DNA of 64,000 bases from Flavobacteria bacterium MS024-2A. Lineage in GTDB: Bacteria > Bacteroidota > Bacteroidia > Flavobacteriales > Flavobacteriaceae. Each line of letters begins with the position of its first letter. Positions within the stretch are counted from its first letter, which is position 1. The stretch covers positions 1 through 64,000 of the forward strand of contig CAJJBB010000007.1 in NCBI GenBank assembly GCA_905182305.1, read 5' to 3'. The translations under genes were made by a program, and so were the position numbers. This document shows, piece by piece, positions 53,238 to 62,481 of this stretch. Under the pieces are notes generated by a model, which was not told where the DNA came from, did no database searches, and saw nothing but the letters and a program-made list of their open reading frames with translations.

Positions 53238-54188
53238 ATGTTTACAAAGATATTTAAAAGGGTAAGTATACAGTCCTTAATCAGTTCTTATTTTTTTTGT
53301 GTCTTGGCAAGTTTTTTTAACACTTATTGCATAAAGGCAGGAAATATCGATTTGCAAGATTTAGTTATAACAATTGTTCTATGTTTTTTTTTACTTATAG
53401 CCATTGTCATAGTCTCTTTTTCTCAAGCAAGGAGATTAAATACTTCATTTGGCGCCATTCACCTTCTCTCTTTCCCACTATGCATCCTTTTGTTTAATCA
53501 GGAAGGTGGACTTAGTTATAATAAAGCAATTTTCTTTTTAATTGTTCTAATTATGGTAAATGTTTTATCAAAAAACATCAATAATACCACATCTACAAAA
53601 ACTTTTTTTATGTTAGGGTTTTTGGGTACTATTATCAGTTATATAAACATCTATTATGCGCTATTTTTTCTTCCGCCCATTTTAATTTTTAGCGAGACCT
53701 CTTATAGAAACACCAAAAATCTGATTGCTTTTTGTGTGGCTATAATTTTTAGCTTACAATCATTATTGTTATTATCCTTTATAGCCACAGGGACTTTTTT
53801 TTACGAGCCGGCGGTCTTAAAAACTAAAATATCCTTGAGCGGGGTCTATTCATCAAACGATTTAGTTTGGACTGTTACCGTGTTTATAGCCTTTTTAACG
53901 GCAACGATTTTTAGACCTTCAGAATATAAAATAAAGGCTCAAAAAAACAACACACACAGAGTATTTCAGTTTATGCTTATATGGCTATTAATCAGCATTT
54001 TTTTTAGATATTTTAATTTATATGATGGCACAGGAAAATGGCTTGAAAGCCTTGTTCCAACTGCGTTTTTTATAGGAATAGCGATTGATGTGATAAAGAG
54101 TAGTCAGATAAAAAACCTCATCATAACCGTTGTGATTTTTGCAGCAACTAGTTTAAAACTGTTTAACTATGGTTTAATTTCTTTTTGA
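53238..54188 (+). CDS. DUF6427-like polytopic membrane protein
   Basis: This 316-aa protein has about nine hydrophobic segments and few charges between. It matches by pattern and position the DUF6427 family next to purD and DUF6341 in Flavobacteria. Function unknown. It is divergent from the DUF6341-like gene. Confidence 0.7.
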   Translation: MFTKIFKRVSIQSLISSYFFCVLASFFNTYCIKAGNIDLQDLVITIVLCFFLLIAIVIVSFSQARRLNTSFGAIHLLSFPLCILLFNQEGGLSYNKAIFFLIVLIMVNVLSKNINNTTSTKTFFMLGFLGTIISYINIYYALFFLPPILIFSETSYRNTKNLIAFCVAIIFSLQSLLLLSFIATGTFFYEPAVLKTKISLSGVYSSNDLVWTVTVFIAFLTATIFRPSEYKIKAQKNNTHRVFQFMLIWLLISIFFRYFNLYDGTGKWLESLVPTAFFIGIAIDVIKSSQIKNLIITVVIFAATSLKLFNYGLISF

Positions 54189-54207
54189 GAAAAAGAATCA
54201 TATTAAA

Positions 54208-55251
54208 TTAGACATCATCATAATTAAGGCTAATATGTTCTGTTTGCGCAATAGCTTGACAGCTTAAAACGAGCCCTTCTTCAACTTCTTCATCAGTTAA
54301 AACTTGATTATTTTCCATACCAGCCTTCCCTTGAGTTACCTTTGCTATACAAGTGCTACATACTCCTCCTTGACAAGAATAGGGAACGTCTAACTTTGCT
54401 TGAAGGGCGATATCTAAAAGTGTTTTTCCTGGAATTAATTCCAGAGAGTGTGTAACGTCATCACAGGTTAAAGACAATAATCCTTTTTTTGCAGCCTCTG
54501 TCACTTTAGCTTTATTTGTGTTTGAGGAAAACAATTCAAAAAACAGACTTTCTTTAGAAACGCCTTTTTCTAACAATTCCTCTGAAGACATATTGATCAT
54601 TGCTTCAGGTCCGCAGAGATAAAAAGAAGCCTTCGAAGGTGTTTCTATTTGGTGAATTAAATAGTTAATCAATGAAGCGTCTATCCTTCCAAAGTGACTG
54701 TTATCCTGATTACTCTGACTAAAGACCCAATGAATTTTTAATCGTTTTGAATGGTTTTTTTCAAGCGAAAGAAGTTCATCGTAAAACATTGTTTCTTCAG
54801 GACTTTTATTTCCGTATAATAAGACAAATGAGGTGTCTTGATCGCTAAGAAGAACAGATTTTAGGAGCGATATAATAGGAGTAATTCCACTACCTGCTGC
54901 AATTCCCACAACCGTTTTAGCTTGTCTAGACCCTTTTAGTGTAAAACGCCCTTCAGGAACCCCAACTCTAAACTCATCTCCAACCGAAAGTATTTGATTA
55001 ACATAGGCAGAAAACACTCCGCCAGGAACCTCTTTGATTCCGACCTGAAGATTACCCGATTGTGGAGAACAGCAAATTGAATAAGAACGCCTTACAACCA
55101 CTTTATCTATAGTCGCCTCAAGGCTTATGTATTGACCCGCTTCGAAGACGAAAGATGCGGCCAGGTTCTCAGGAACCTCAAGAGAAACAACAACAGATTT
55201 ATCAGTTAAGCGGTCAATTGCAGAAACCGTGAGAGAGTGAAATGTAGACAT
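54208..55251 (-). CDS. PaaE-like ferredoxin reductase
   Basis: This 347-aa protein combines a flavodoxin reductase module (FAD region VVRRSYSICCSPQSG, NAD region TVVGIAAGSGITPIISLL) with a C-terminal plant-type 2Fe-2S domain (YSCQGGVCSTCIAKV and a last Cys in VLSCQA). The order matches PaaE, the reductase of phenylacetyl-CoA epoxidase, and related oxygenase reductases. The oxygenase genes paaABCD are not next to it, so its partner here is unknown. A good promoter lies upstream. Confidence 0.88.
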   Translation of the reverse strand: MSTFHSLTVSAIDRLTDKSVVVSLEVPENLAASFVFEAGQYISLEATIDKVVVRRSYSICCSPQSGNLQVGIKEVPGGVFSAYVNQILSVGDEFRVGVPEGRFTLKGSRQAKTVVGIAAGSGITPIISLLKSVLLSDQDTSFVLLYGNKSPEETMFYDELLSLEKNHSKRLKIHWVFSQSNQDNSHFGRIDASLINYLIHQIETPSKASFYLCGPEAMINMSSEELLEKGVSKESLFFELFSSNTNKAKVTEAAKKGLLSLTCDDVTHSLELIPGKTLLDIALQAKLDVPYSCQGGVCSTCIAKVTQGKAGMENNQVLTDEEVEEGLVLSCQAIAQTEHISLNYDDV

Positions 55252-55261
55252 AGTTTTTTTA

Positions 55262-55292
55262 CAAATTTAAAAATCATTATCATTGCCCACAA
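55262..55292 (-). promoter_or_regulatory. Promoter of the PaaE-like gene (TTG-N20-TAAATTTG)
   Basis: On the minus strand TTG (55292-55290), a 20-bp spacer and TAAATTTG (55269-55262) fit the Bacteroidota promoter. The ATG follows 10 bp later. Confidence 0.65.
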
Positions 55293-55314
55293 AGAAATTC
55301 AAAAACAAATTTAA

Positions 55315-56727
55315 ATGGCGTACACTTTTAGAGAATCTCTTGGTCTTTCAAAAAAGAAATTTTTTAGAGCACCTCAGTGGGAACTAAAATTAGCAGTGCG
55401 TATTTTAATTGGTTTTTTAGCGCTATATTTTTTAGTTGCTTTTTTGTTTTTAGGGATTGGTCTCTTTTTTATCCTGAGGAAAGAATTTCCAGAACAAGAC
55501 CCGGTAAGTATTATTAACCAGTGGATAATTTTTTATTTTGGCGCAGATATATTAGCACGTTATTTTTTACAAAACCCACCCGTAACCGACGTAAAAACAC
55601 TTCTTATTCAACCCATCCCCAAGAAAAGAATCATTAGAGGGGTTTTGCTTCGTTCTCTTTCTTCAATTTTTAACTGGTTTTCGGTTCTTTTATTACTTCC
55701 CTTTTGTATTGTTGTGAGCATTGAAAATGGAGCGACATTTTCTATTTGGAGTTGGTTTTTCGCGATGTTATTAATAACAGGAACGAATAATTTTCTGGTG
55801 TTTTTAATTAATAAAAACAAGAATGTAGCCATAGGAGTCCTTCTTTTTTTAGCAGGTGGCTATGTCCTTGAAAATTATATGAATGTTCCTGTAATTTCTT
55901 CAATTGGAATAGGTTTTGAGGCGCTATATATCGAACCCTTATGGACCACAGTAATTTTAGTATTCTTTTTAGTTGTATTGCAATTGACAGCAACATTTTT
56001 AAAAAAAGAATTGTATTTAGATAAAGGCTTAAGCAAGAAAAAAGAAAAAATTATAGGATCGAATCTATATTTTTTAGATCGCTGGGGACCACTGGGGATT
56101 CTTTTAAAAAACGACATCCGCTTAATTATTCGAAACATTCGCGCTAGACAAGTTGTTTTGACAACAGGCTTATTTTTGTTTTATGGCTTATTTTTTTTCA
56201 CACAAGAGCTTTATTTAGAGCGCCCAGCGATCTTGGTTTTTGCCGGAATTTTTATAACAGGGGGCTTTACTATTACTTTTGGACAGTTCATTCCTGCATG
56301 GGATAGTGAATATTATAGCATGTTAATGAGTCAAAACCTTAATTATAAAAGATACCTGAAATCAAAGCTTTATTTACTAATGTTTTCAGTTGTCATTAGT
56401 ATGGTTCTTTGCCATGCCCTACTTTATTTTGGCAAAAAAGTTATGGTACTTATAATAGGGTGCGGTATTTTTAATTTTGGACTAGGCGCCTTAATAAGTC
56501 TTTTTTCTGGGGCTTATAATGCGACCCCCCTGAAGCTAAATGTTAAAGCGAAAGCTTTTGAAAATACCAAAGGATTTAATTTAACGCAATTTATTTTTTC
56601 AATTCCCAAGTTAGTGCTTCCAGTTCTTGTTTTTTATATCCCATATTTCTTTTTAGGATTTAATGCTGGAATTGTGGGACTCATTACCTCAGGCCTGGGA
56701 GGGTTTTTTTTAGAAATCAAATTTTAG
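55315..56727 (+). CDS. DUF5687 ABC exporter membrane protein
   Basis: This 470-aa protein has about 12 hydrophobic segments and the DUF5687 opening (SLGLSKKKFFRAPQWELKLAVRILIGFLALYF). It is a Bacteroidota family of putative ABC permeases. The matching ATPase gene follows 67 bp downstream. Substrate unknown. Confidence 0.82.
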   Translation: MAYTFRESLGLSKKKFFRAPQWELKLAVRILIGFLALYFLVAFLFLGIGLFFILRKEFPEQDPVSIINQWIIFYFGADILARYFLQNPPVTDVKTLLIQPIPKKRIIRGVLLRSLSSIFNWFSVLLLLPFCIVVSIENGATFSIWSWFFAMLLITGTNNFLVFLINKNKNVAIGVLLFLAGGYVLENYMNVPVISSIGIGFEALYIEPLWTTVILVFFLVVLQLTATFLKKELYLDKGLSKKKEKIIGSNLYFLDRWGPLGILLKNDIRLIIRNIRARQVVLTTGLFLFYGLFFFTQELYLERPAILVFAGIFITGGFTITFGQFIPAWDSEYYSMLMSQNLNYKRYLKSKLYLLMFSVVISMVLCHALLYFGKKVMVLIIGCGIFNFGLGALISLFSGAYNATPLKLNVKAKAFENTKGFNLTQFIFSIPKLVLPVLVFYIPYFFLGFNAGIVGLITSGLGGFFLEIKF

Positions 56728-56794
56728 GTTGGATTGAAAAAATCTATCAAATAAAGAAATACGAAACTTTAGCTGCATTTAACAAACAAAAGTC

Positions 56795-57490
56795 ATGATT
56801 AAAGCCTACTCACTATCAAAAGAGTACCGAGGAGAAAAAGTATTAAATCTCTCAGAATTAGAAATACCTAAAGGAGAGCTTTTTGGATTAATTGGAAATA
56901 ATGGTGCTGGAAAAACCACTTTTTTTAGTCTTTTATTAGACCTAATTGAAGCAACAAGTGGAACCATTGAGATCAACAACATCATGGTTCACCAGAGCGA
57001 GGCATGGAAACCCTTCATTTCGGCATTTATTGACGAAAGCTATTTAATCGGTTATTTAACTGTTGAGGAATATTTTTATTTTTTGGGAAGCTTGAGAAAA
57101 AAAACTCAAGTAGAGGTTGACTCTTGGGTTAAGGCATATGAACCTTTTTTTAAGGGAGAAATTTTAAATCAAAAAAAATACCTCCGCGATTTTTCTAAAG
57201 GAAATCAAAAAAAGGTAGGTATAGTAGGAGCTTTAATTGGTCAGCCCGAGGTAATTGTTTTAGACGAACCGTTCGCTAATTTAGATCCCACCACTCAAAT
57301 AAGACTAAAAAGTCTAATTAAAGAAGAAGCAATGAATAATGGGACGACTTTTTTGATTTCTAGCCATGACTTAACTCATGTTACTGAGGTTTGTGACAGA
57401 ATTGTTTTATTAGAGAAAGGAACTGTTTTAAAAGACATTAAAAAGACGTCTTCTACCTTAAAAGAATTAGAACAATATTTTTCTAATTAA
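56795..57490 (+). CDS. ABC transporter ATPase partnered with DUF5687
   Basis: This 231-aa ATPase has Walker A GNNGAGKTT (about 34-42), signature region RDFSKGNQKKVGIVGALIG and Walker B VIVLDEPFANLDP. The signature has FSKGNQKK instead of LSGGQ, a variation seen in this exporter branch (CcmA/NatA-like). It probably works with the DUF5687 membrane protein. Confidence 0.9.
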   Translation: MIKAYSLSKEYRGEKVLNLSELEIPKGELFGLIGNNGAGKTTFFSLLLDLIEATSGTIEINNIMVHQSEAWKPFISAFIDESYLIGYLTVEEYFYFLGSLRKKTQVEVDSWVKAYEPFFKGEILNQKKYLRDFSKGNQKKVGIVGALIGQPEVIVLDEPFANLDPTTQIRLKSLIKEEAMNNGTTFLISSHDLTHVTEVCDRIVLLEKGTVLKDIKKTSSTLKELEQYFSN

Positions 57491-57551
57491 TCTTCATAGT
57501 ATTATATACTAAAACCTTTATTTTCAAGTTATTATCTTACAAGTAGAAGAG

Positions 57552-60026
57552 ATGACAACATTGCGCCCTTTTTTTTGGCTACCACTTACTTTTGTATTGA
57601 TTTTATTTTCTTGTAGCACATCTAAAAAAAGTCTGCTGAATCAAGAATACCATTCCCTTGTCACAAAGTACAACGTCTTGTTTAACGGGAAAGAAGCTTT
57701 TTCAATTGGGGAAGAGATTTTATCAGAGGCTTTTGAAGATAATTTTTACGCTTTGCTTCCCATAGAGCCAATAAATTTAAAGGGAGAAAATATTGATGAG
57801 TCAACCATTATTCCAGGTTTTGATCGCGCAGAAGAAAAAGCAGTAAAAGCGATTCAAAAACATTCCATTAAAATCAATGACCTCCAATACAACCGTAAGA
57901 TCGATGAGGCATATTTATTATTAGGTAAAGCACGATATTTTGATCGGAGGTTTTTCCCAGCCTTAGAGGCATTTAATTTTCTTTTGGAAAGCGGCGCTAA
58001 TCAAAACGTATACCTACAGGGTAAAATATGGCGTGAAAAAACAAACATCAGGCTTAAAAACCACCAATTAGCCATTAACAATCTTCGCCCTTTAGCGATG
58101 AGGCTTATCCCACAAAACAAACACTTCCCTTTAGCTAACGCAACCCTAGCAAGTGCTTTCATTAATTTAAAAGAAATAGATTCTGCGAGTTTTTATATGA
58201 AAAGAGCTGCGCTGAAAGCGCCCAAAAGAAAATTAAAAGCACGTTATCTATTTATAACAGGTCAGCTTTTTGAAAGCCTAGGCAAAAAAGATTCTGCCTT
58301 ATGGGCGTACCAGGAAATAGTTGATTTAAAAAGAAAGTCCCCCCACAAATTTTCAATACAGGCAAAAATAAAAAAAACTCTTTTAGACAGTACAGCTATT
58401 TTCGAAGATCGTCTTCAGTCAATATCTAACTTAATTAAAAATTTTGAAAACCTTCCCTATGAACATGTATTGAATCGTTCTATAGGGACTTTATATTTGG
58501 AAGAAGATCAAGACAGCATTGCCTTAATCTATTTTGAGAAGTCACTTCAATCACCATCAATTGATTCCTTCACACAAATTGAAAATTATCAAGATTTAGC
58601 CGAATATAGTTTTGAAAAAGGCAATTACCTTGAATCAGGATTGTATTTAGAAAAATTACTCCCTCTTTTTGAAGAGACTTCGGCTACTTTTAAAAAACTA
58701 AAAAGGAAACTTGACAATCTTTCTGAAGTCATTATTTATGAAAGAACACTTCAGCAAACAGATAGTCTGATATCTTTAATGTCTCTTTCAAAGATGGAAC
58801 AGCTTCAGTTTTTTAAAAGGTACATTAATGAGCAGCAGGCCATAGAAGAGAAAAATTTAGAAAAGCAATCTAAAAAAAGGCAATTTCAGTTTCAGAATAA
58901 TGTAAATAACGCCTTCTATTTTTATAATCCTAGGCTTGTTTTAAAGGGACAACAAACCTATAAAGCCAATTGGGGAGATCGCCCTAATGTTGATAATTGG
59001 CGTCAGGCTGCAGTGATTCAAAACGCATTAAACAACACTAAAAACCCAACGAATAGGGTGCTAAAAAAAGCAGTTTTCATACAACAAACACCAGAAAGTT
59101 ATGTAGAGGCCCTGCCTCAAAAGCCTCAAACCAAAGACAGCATTATTAACATAAATCAAAAAGCGTACCTCCAGCTAGGAATGATTTATAAAGAAAAATT
59201 CGGAGACTTTCCCTTAGCCACATCAAGACTAGAAACCCTACTTTCAATTGATCCTCCAAAAGCAATAGCCGTTCAAGCCCTTTATCATTTATACAAAATG
59301 AATGAAAATGAATTTTCTAAGAAAGCAGTAGCTTATAAAGAGAGATTAATAGAAAAGCACCCTGAAAGCACTTTTGCAATGCTTCTTTCAGACCCAGAAA
59401 ACTATGACATATCAGGGGTTATTACTCCAGAAAAAATATACCAGAATGTTTTAACCCTATTTGAACAACAAAACTTTAAAAAAGTCTTGTTTGAAATCAA
59501 TGCCCTTGATGTGGTAATTAGCGGTACTAGAATGGCCCCAAAAATAGCACTTCTTAAAGCACACGCCTTAGGAAGGCTTAAGGGAGTTGATACTTGGAAA
59601 GAGTTATTATTAGAGGTGGCAACAAATTACAGCGCTGCCCCAGAGGGCTTGTATGCAAAAGAATTGTTAGCACAAATAATAAGTCAGGACGATTTAAAAG
59701 AATCAGGGCCAGTCTATAAAAATTATAAATGGATTTTTCCTTTTTTAAGTGAGGATAAAAAGAGGGCAATTACTTTTTTCAAAAAGTTAAAAGAAATCAT
59801 AGCTTATAATAAAGAAAGGTGGAGCGTAAGTCAAGATGTTTATAGTGAAGAGTATGATTTTATTGTGGTTCATGGAATTCGGGATTTACAAGAAATCAAA
59901 GCATTGAAAGGGTTAGATAGCATCAACACTCTTCTGGGACTAAACACAAAAGATAATTTTGTAACTTTAGCGTCCGAATATCGGACATACATTAAAAATA
60001 AAAACTGGAAAAATACATTAAAATGA
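57552..60026 (+). CDS. porW: Type IX secretion lipoprotein PorW/SprE
   Basis: This 824-aa TPR lipoprotein has lipobox Cys21 (LILFSC) and the opening STSKKSLLNQEYHSLVTKYNVLFNGKEAF, the hallmark of PorW/SprE. It helps link the T9SS motor and outer-membrane ring and is needed for gliding and secretion in Flavobacteria. Many tetratricopeptide-like helices fill residues about 110-720. Its stop overlaps the bactofilin start by 4 nt. Confidence 0.9.
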   Translation: MTTLRPFFWLPLTFVLILFSCSTSKKSLLNQEYHSLVTKYNVLFNGKEAFSIGEEILSEAFEDNFYALLPIEPINLKGENIDESTIIPGFDRAEEKAVKAIQKHSIKINDLQYNRKIDEAYLLLGKARYFDRRFFPALEAFNFLLESGANQNVYLQGKIWREKTNIRLKNHQLAINNLRPLAMRLIPQNKHFPLANATLASAFINLKEIDSASFYMKRAALKAPKRKLKARYLFITGQLFESLGKKDSALWAYQEIVDLKRKSPHKFSIQAKIKKTLLDSTAIFEDRLQSISNLIKNFENLPYEHVLNRSIGTLYLEEDQDSIALIYFEKSLQSPSIDSFTQIENYQDLAEYSFEKGNYLESGLYLEKLLPLFEETSATFKKLKRKLDNLSEVIIYERTLQQTDSLISLMSLSKMEQLQFFKRYINEQQAIEEKNLEKQSKKRQFQFQNNVNNAFYFYNPRLVLKGQQTYKANWGDRPNVDNWRQAAVIQNALNNTKNPTNRVLKKAVFIQQTPESYVEALPQKPQTKDSIININQKAYLQLGMIYKEKFGDFPLATSRLETLLSIDPPKAIAVQALYHLYKMNENEFSKKAVAYKERLIEKHPESTFAMLLSDPENYDISGVITPEKIYQNVLTLFEQQNFKKVLFEINALDVVISGTRMAPKIALLKAHALGRLKGVDTWKELLLEVATNYSAAPEGLYAKELLAQIISQDDLKESGPVYKNYKWIFPFLSEDKKRAITFFKKLKEIIAYNKERWSVSQDVYSEEYDFIVVHGIRDLQEIKALKGLDSINTLLGLNTKDNFVTLASEYRTYIKNKNWKNTLK

Positions 60027-60406
60027 AAGGATTAGACACAAATGGGCAGTATAGTAAAATAGATAAAAGCACTATTTTAAAAGGTTCAATTAATGCTCAA
60101 ACCGACATTCGAATTGACGGAAAACTAGAAGGAGATGTTGAGACTACCGGAAAAGTTATAATTGGAAAAGAGGCATCAGTTAATGGTAAAGTTATTTGTA
60201 CAAATGCAGATATTGAAGGCTTCTTTAAAGGAAATTTAACCGTCTCAGGAACCCTTACTCTTAAAACAGGAAGTAACTTGGAGGGCGAAGTCCATGTCCA
60301 AAAACTAGTTGTAGACTCGGGCGCAACATTTAATGCAAATTGCTCTATGCACTCTGAAAAAGATGGCATAAAAAAATTATCAGATTCTCGTGAAAAAACA
60401 GCCTAA
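60023..60406 (+). CDS. Bactofilin
   Basis: This 127-aa bactofilin polymerises without nucleotides into cytoskeletal filaments. The beta-helix core shows repeating GxIxG turns: ILKGSINAQTDIRIDGKLEG, GKVIIGKEASVNGKV, and GNLTVSGTLTLKTGSNLEG. It sits between porW and the ATP synthase genes and overlaps both (4 nt and 17 nt). Confidence 0.92.
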   Translation: MKGLDTNGQYSKIDKSTILKGSINAQTDIRIDGKLEGDVETTGKVIIGKEASVNGKVICTNADIEGFFKGNLTVSGTLTLKTGSNLEGEVHVQKLVVDSGATFNANCSMHSEKDGIKKLSDSREKTA

Positions 60407-60590
60407 TCGTTGGCTTACTTTTTCTAGCTTAGCCTTTCAAATTGGAGCTATTATGTATGGAGCTATTTGGCTAGGAAAATATTTAGACACTTTTTATGGG
60501 AATCAACAAAGCCTCTTTACTTTGGCATTAAGTGTTTTTGGGTTGGTTGCTATTATTTACTTAATCATCAAACAAACTAAACATCTTTAA
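60390..60590 (+). CDS. AtpZ/AtpI-family protein
   Basis: This 66-aa protein has two spans (about 10-28 and 40-60) and GAIMYGAIWLGKYLD, the AtpZ/AtpI pattern. Such proteins help c-ring assembly or magnesium supply. It starts with GTG inside the end of the bactofilin gene. It is followed by the DUF6168-like gene and then atpB. Confidence 0.8.
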   Translation: MKKQPNRWLTFSSLAFQIGAIMYGAIWLGKYLDTFYGNQQSLFTLALSVFGLVAIIYLIIKQTKHL

Positions 60591-60599
60591 GGCATTATT

Positions 60600-60959
60600 A
60601 TGTTAAGAAAGACCCTCTACATCATTCCCTTATTTGTTTTAATGATTTTGGCGTTTTTTATTCATTTTAACTTATTGCCGATTCGCACTGATTTTTTAAT
60701 TCAAAGTTATGCGATTAACACGCTTTTGGCTGTGATCGCATTAATTCTTTTGAGCTGGGGGATTTATTCTAAAAAAGAAAATCTATCAAGCCTTTATTTA
60801 CTTACCGTCGCATTAAAATTATCAGTATATTTTCTTTTTTTTGCTCCTCATTTTAAAATTGATGGAATAATAACACGACCTGAATTTTTTATATTTTTTG
60901 TTCCTTACGCAATTGGTCTTCTAGTCGAAATTATTGTTTTAGCAAGACGCTTTCGCTGA
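60600..60959 (+). CDS. DUF6168-like membrane protein
   Basis: This 119-aa protein has four hydrophobic segments. It occupies the place between atpZ/I and atpB where Flavobacteria encode a DUF6168 protein, analogous to the second small AtpI-like gene of other bacteria. The function is unknown but is likely linked to ATP synthase assembly. Confidence 0.7.
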   Translation: MLRKTLYIIPLFVLMILAFFIHFNLLPIRTDFLIQSYAINTLLAVIALILLSWGIYSKKENLSSLYLLTVALKLSVYFLFFAPHFKIDGIITRPEFFIFFVPYAIGLLVEIIVLARRFR

Positions 60960-61048
60960 TTTTAAAGTAAAAAACGACATCTTTTTTATTATTCTAAAAA
61001 AGAACCTTAAAAAAACTTTTAATTATTTCTTTATTTATCGGAAAGCCT

Positions 61049-61056
61049 TACATTTG
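61049..61056 (+). promoter_or_regulatory. TACATTTG -7 box for the atpB operon
   Basis: This exact TAnnTTTG match is 34 bp upstream of the atpB ATG, in the 131-bp gap after the DUF6168-like gene. It suggests a main promoter for the core ATP synthase genes. Confidence 0.6.
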
Positions 61057-61090
61057 CAGCGCTTAAAAACACCATTTACAATCAAGTTTT

Positions 61091-62191
61091 ATGCCACTAG
61101 TGCTAAACAAATTTTATTCGATTTTCACTTTATTTATAGTGATATTTTTTACGGTCAACACGGTGCAAGCTAAAGACGCTGAAGCTTCAGGGGATTTGAA
61201 AACAGAAATTAAAGAATACATCACACATCACCTTGAGGATGCCTATGACTTCAGTTTGTTTTCATATACCAACAAATCTGGAAAACATATTTACATTGGA
61301 ATTCCCCTTCCTGTAATTTTATGGGATGAAGAATTACATGTTTTTTCATCATCAAAACTTCACCATGGTTTAGAAGTAGTTGCCTCTGGCAACAAATACT
61401 ATAAATTAGACCATGGCAAAATATACAGGACAGATGCGTCTGGAATCATTTTCTATGACGAGAGTCATCATGCTAAAAACATAGCCCCTTTAGACCTATC
61501 GATCACCAAGGGAGTTGCAAGTATGATTCTGATAGCCACATTAATGTTTTTCTTGTTTAGAAGCCTAGCAAGATCTTATGAGAAAAATGGAGGTGTTCCA
61601 AACGGTATTGGACGTTTTTTTGAGCCAATAGTTTTATATATTAGAGATGAGATTGCTCGCCCGAACATTGGAGATAAAAAGCACGGAAAGTACATGAGTT
61701 TTTTATTAACGGTTTTCTTTTTCATCTGGTTTTTAAACATGCTGGGCCTAACCCCCTTGGGTGTCAACGTTACCGGTAACATAGCTGTTACATTTGGTTT
61801 AGCATTGCTAACATTTTTAATCACAAACCTTACTGGTACAAAAGATTATTGGCTACACATATTTGATCCCTTAGGATCTTCAATGAAATGGTTTGCCAAA
61901 ATACCATTATATGTTATTTTGATTCCGATTGAGGTTTTAGGAATCTTCATAAAGCCTTTCTCCTTATTAATTCGATTGTATGCAAATATGCAAGCGGGTC
62001 ATATTGTTTTGATGAGTTTAATCGGACTAATGTTTATATTTAAAAGCTGGCTGGGAAGTCCATTGTCTTTTGGTTTGGCTTTTGCAATATCAATAATAGA
62101 ATTATTAGTGGCTTTATTGCAAGCCTATATATTCACGATGCTATCTGCACTTTACTTTGGTTTTGCCGCAGAGGAACACGAGCATCATTAA
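61091..62191 (+). CDS. atpB: ATP synthase F0 subunit a
   Basis: This 366-aa subunit has the long N-terminal periplasmic extension (about residues 25-145) usual in Bacteroidota, after a signal-like segment, then five or six spans. The essential Arg for proton transfer is in LLIRLYANMQAGH. The extension is His-rich (ITHHLEDAY) and ends before the first conserved span. A complete F0 proton channel half. Confidence 0.95.
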   Translation: MPLVLNKFYSIFTLFIVIFFTVNTVQAKDAEASGDLKTEIKEYITHHLEDAYDFSLFSYTNKSGKHIYIGIPLPVILWDEELHVFSSSKLHHGLEVVASGNKYYKLDHGKIYRTDASGIIFYDESHHAKNIAPLDLSITKGVASMILIATLMFFLFRSLARSYEKNGGVPNGIGRFFEPIVLYIRDEIARPNIGDKKHGKYMSFLLTVFFFIWFLNMLGLTPLGVNVTGNIAVTFGLALLTFLITNLTGTKDYWLHIFDPLGSSMKWFAKIPLYVILIPIEVLGIFIKPFSLLIRLYANMQAGHIVLMSLIGLMFIFKSWLGSPLSFGLAFAISIIELLVALLQAYIFTMLSALYFGFAAEEHEHH

Positions 62192-62244
62192 CGTAAACAC
62201 AATAATGTGTCAAAAAAAAGTATGTTTAATTTAAATTTATAATT

Positions 62245-62436
62245 ATGGAAATTCCAGTAATGGTTGGAGCCGGATTAGTAGTAATCGGCGTAGGTATGGG
62301 TATCGGTAGAATCGGTGGTTCTGCAATGGAGGCGATTGGTCGTCAACCAGATGCTTATGGTAAAATTCAAACAGCAATGTTAATTGCTGCTGCCCTTGTG
62401 GAGGGAATTGGTTTTGCTGCACTTTTTGCAGTATAA
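62245..62436 (+). CDS. atpE: ATP synthase F0 subunit c
   Basis: This 63-aa hairpin of two spans has the loop IGRQPDA and the ion-carrying Glu in ALVEGIGF. The first helix GIGRIGGSAMEAIG has the glycine pattern of c-rings. It lacks the extra Gln and Ser/Thr ligands typical of sodium-binding rings, so proton coupling is likely. Confidence 0.96.
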   Translation: MEIPVMVGAGLVVIGVGMGIGRIGGSAMEAIGRQPDAYGKIQTAMLIAAALVEGIGFAALFAV

Positions 62437-62442
62437 TAAAAC

Positions 62443-62460
62443 ACGCCTTTCAGGGCGCTT
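62443..62460 (+). terminator. Weak hairpin between atpE and atpF
   Basis: CGCC-N6-GGCG forms a 4-bp stem 8 bp after the atpE stop, with only a short T stretch. It may act as an RNA stop for 3'-end processing that raises c-subunit output relative to later genes. Inference only. Confidence 0.3.
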
Positions 62461-62481
62461 TCAAACTTAAGGTTTTAAACT

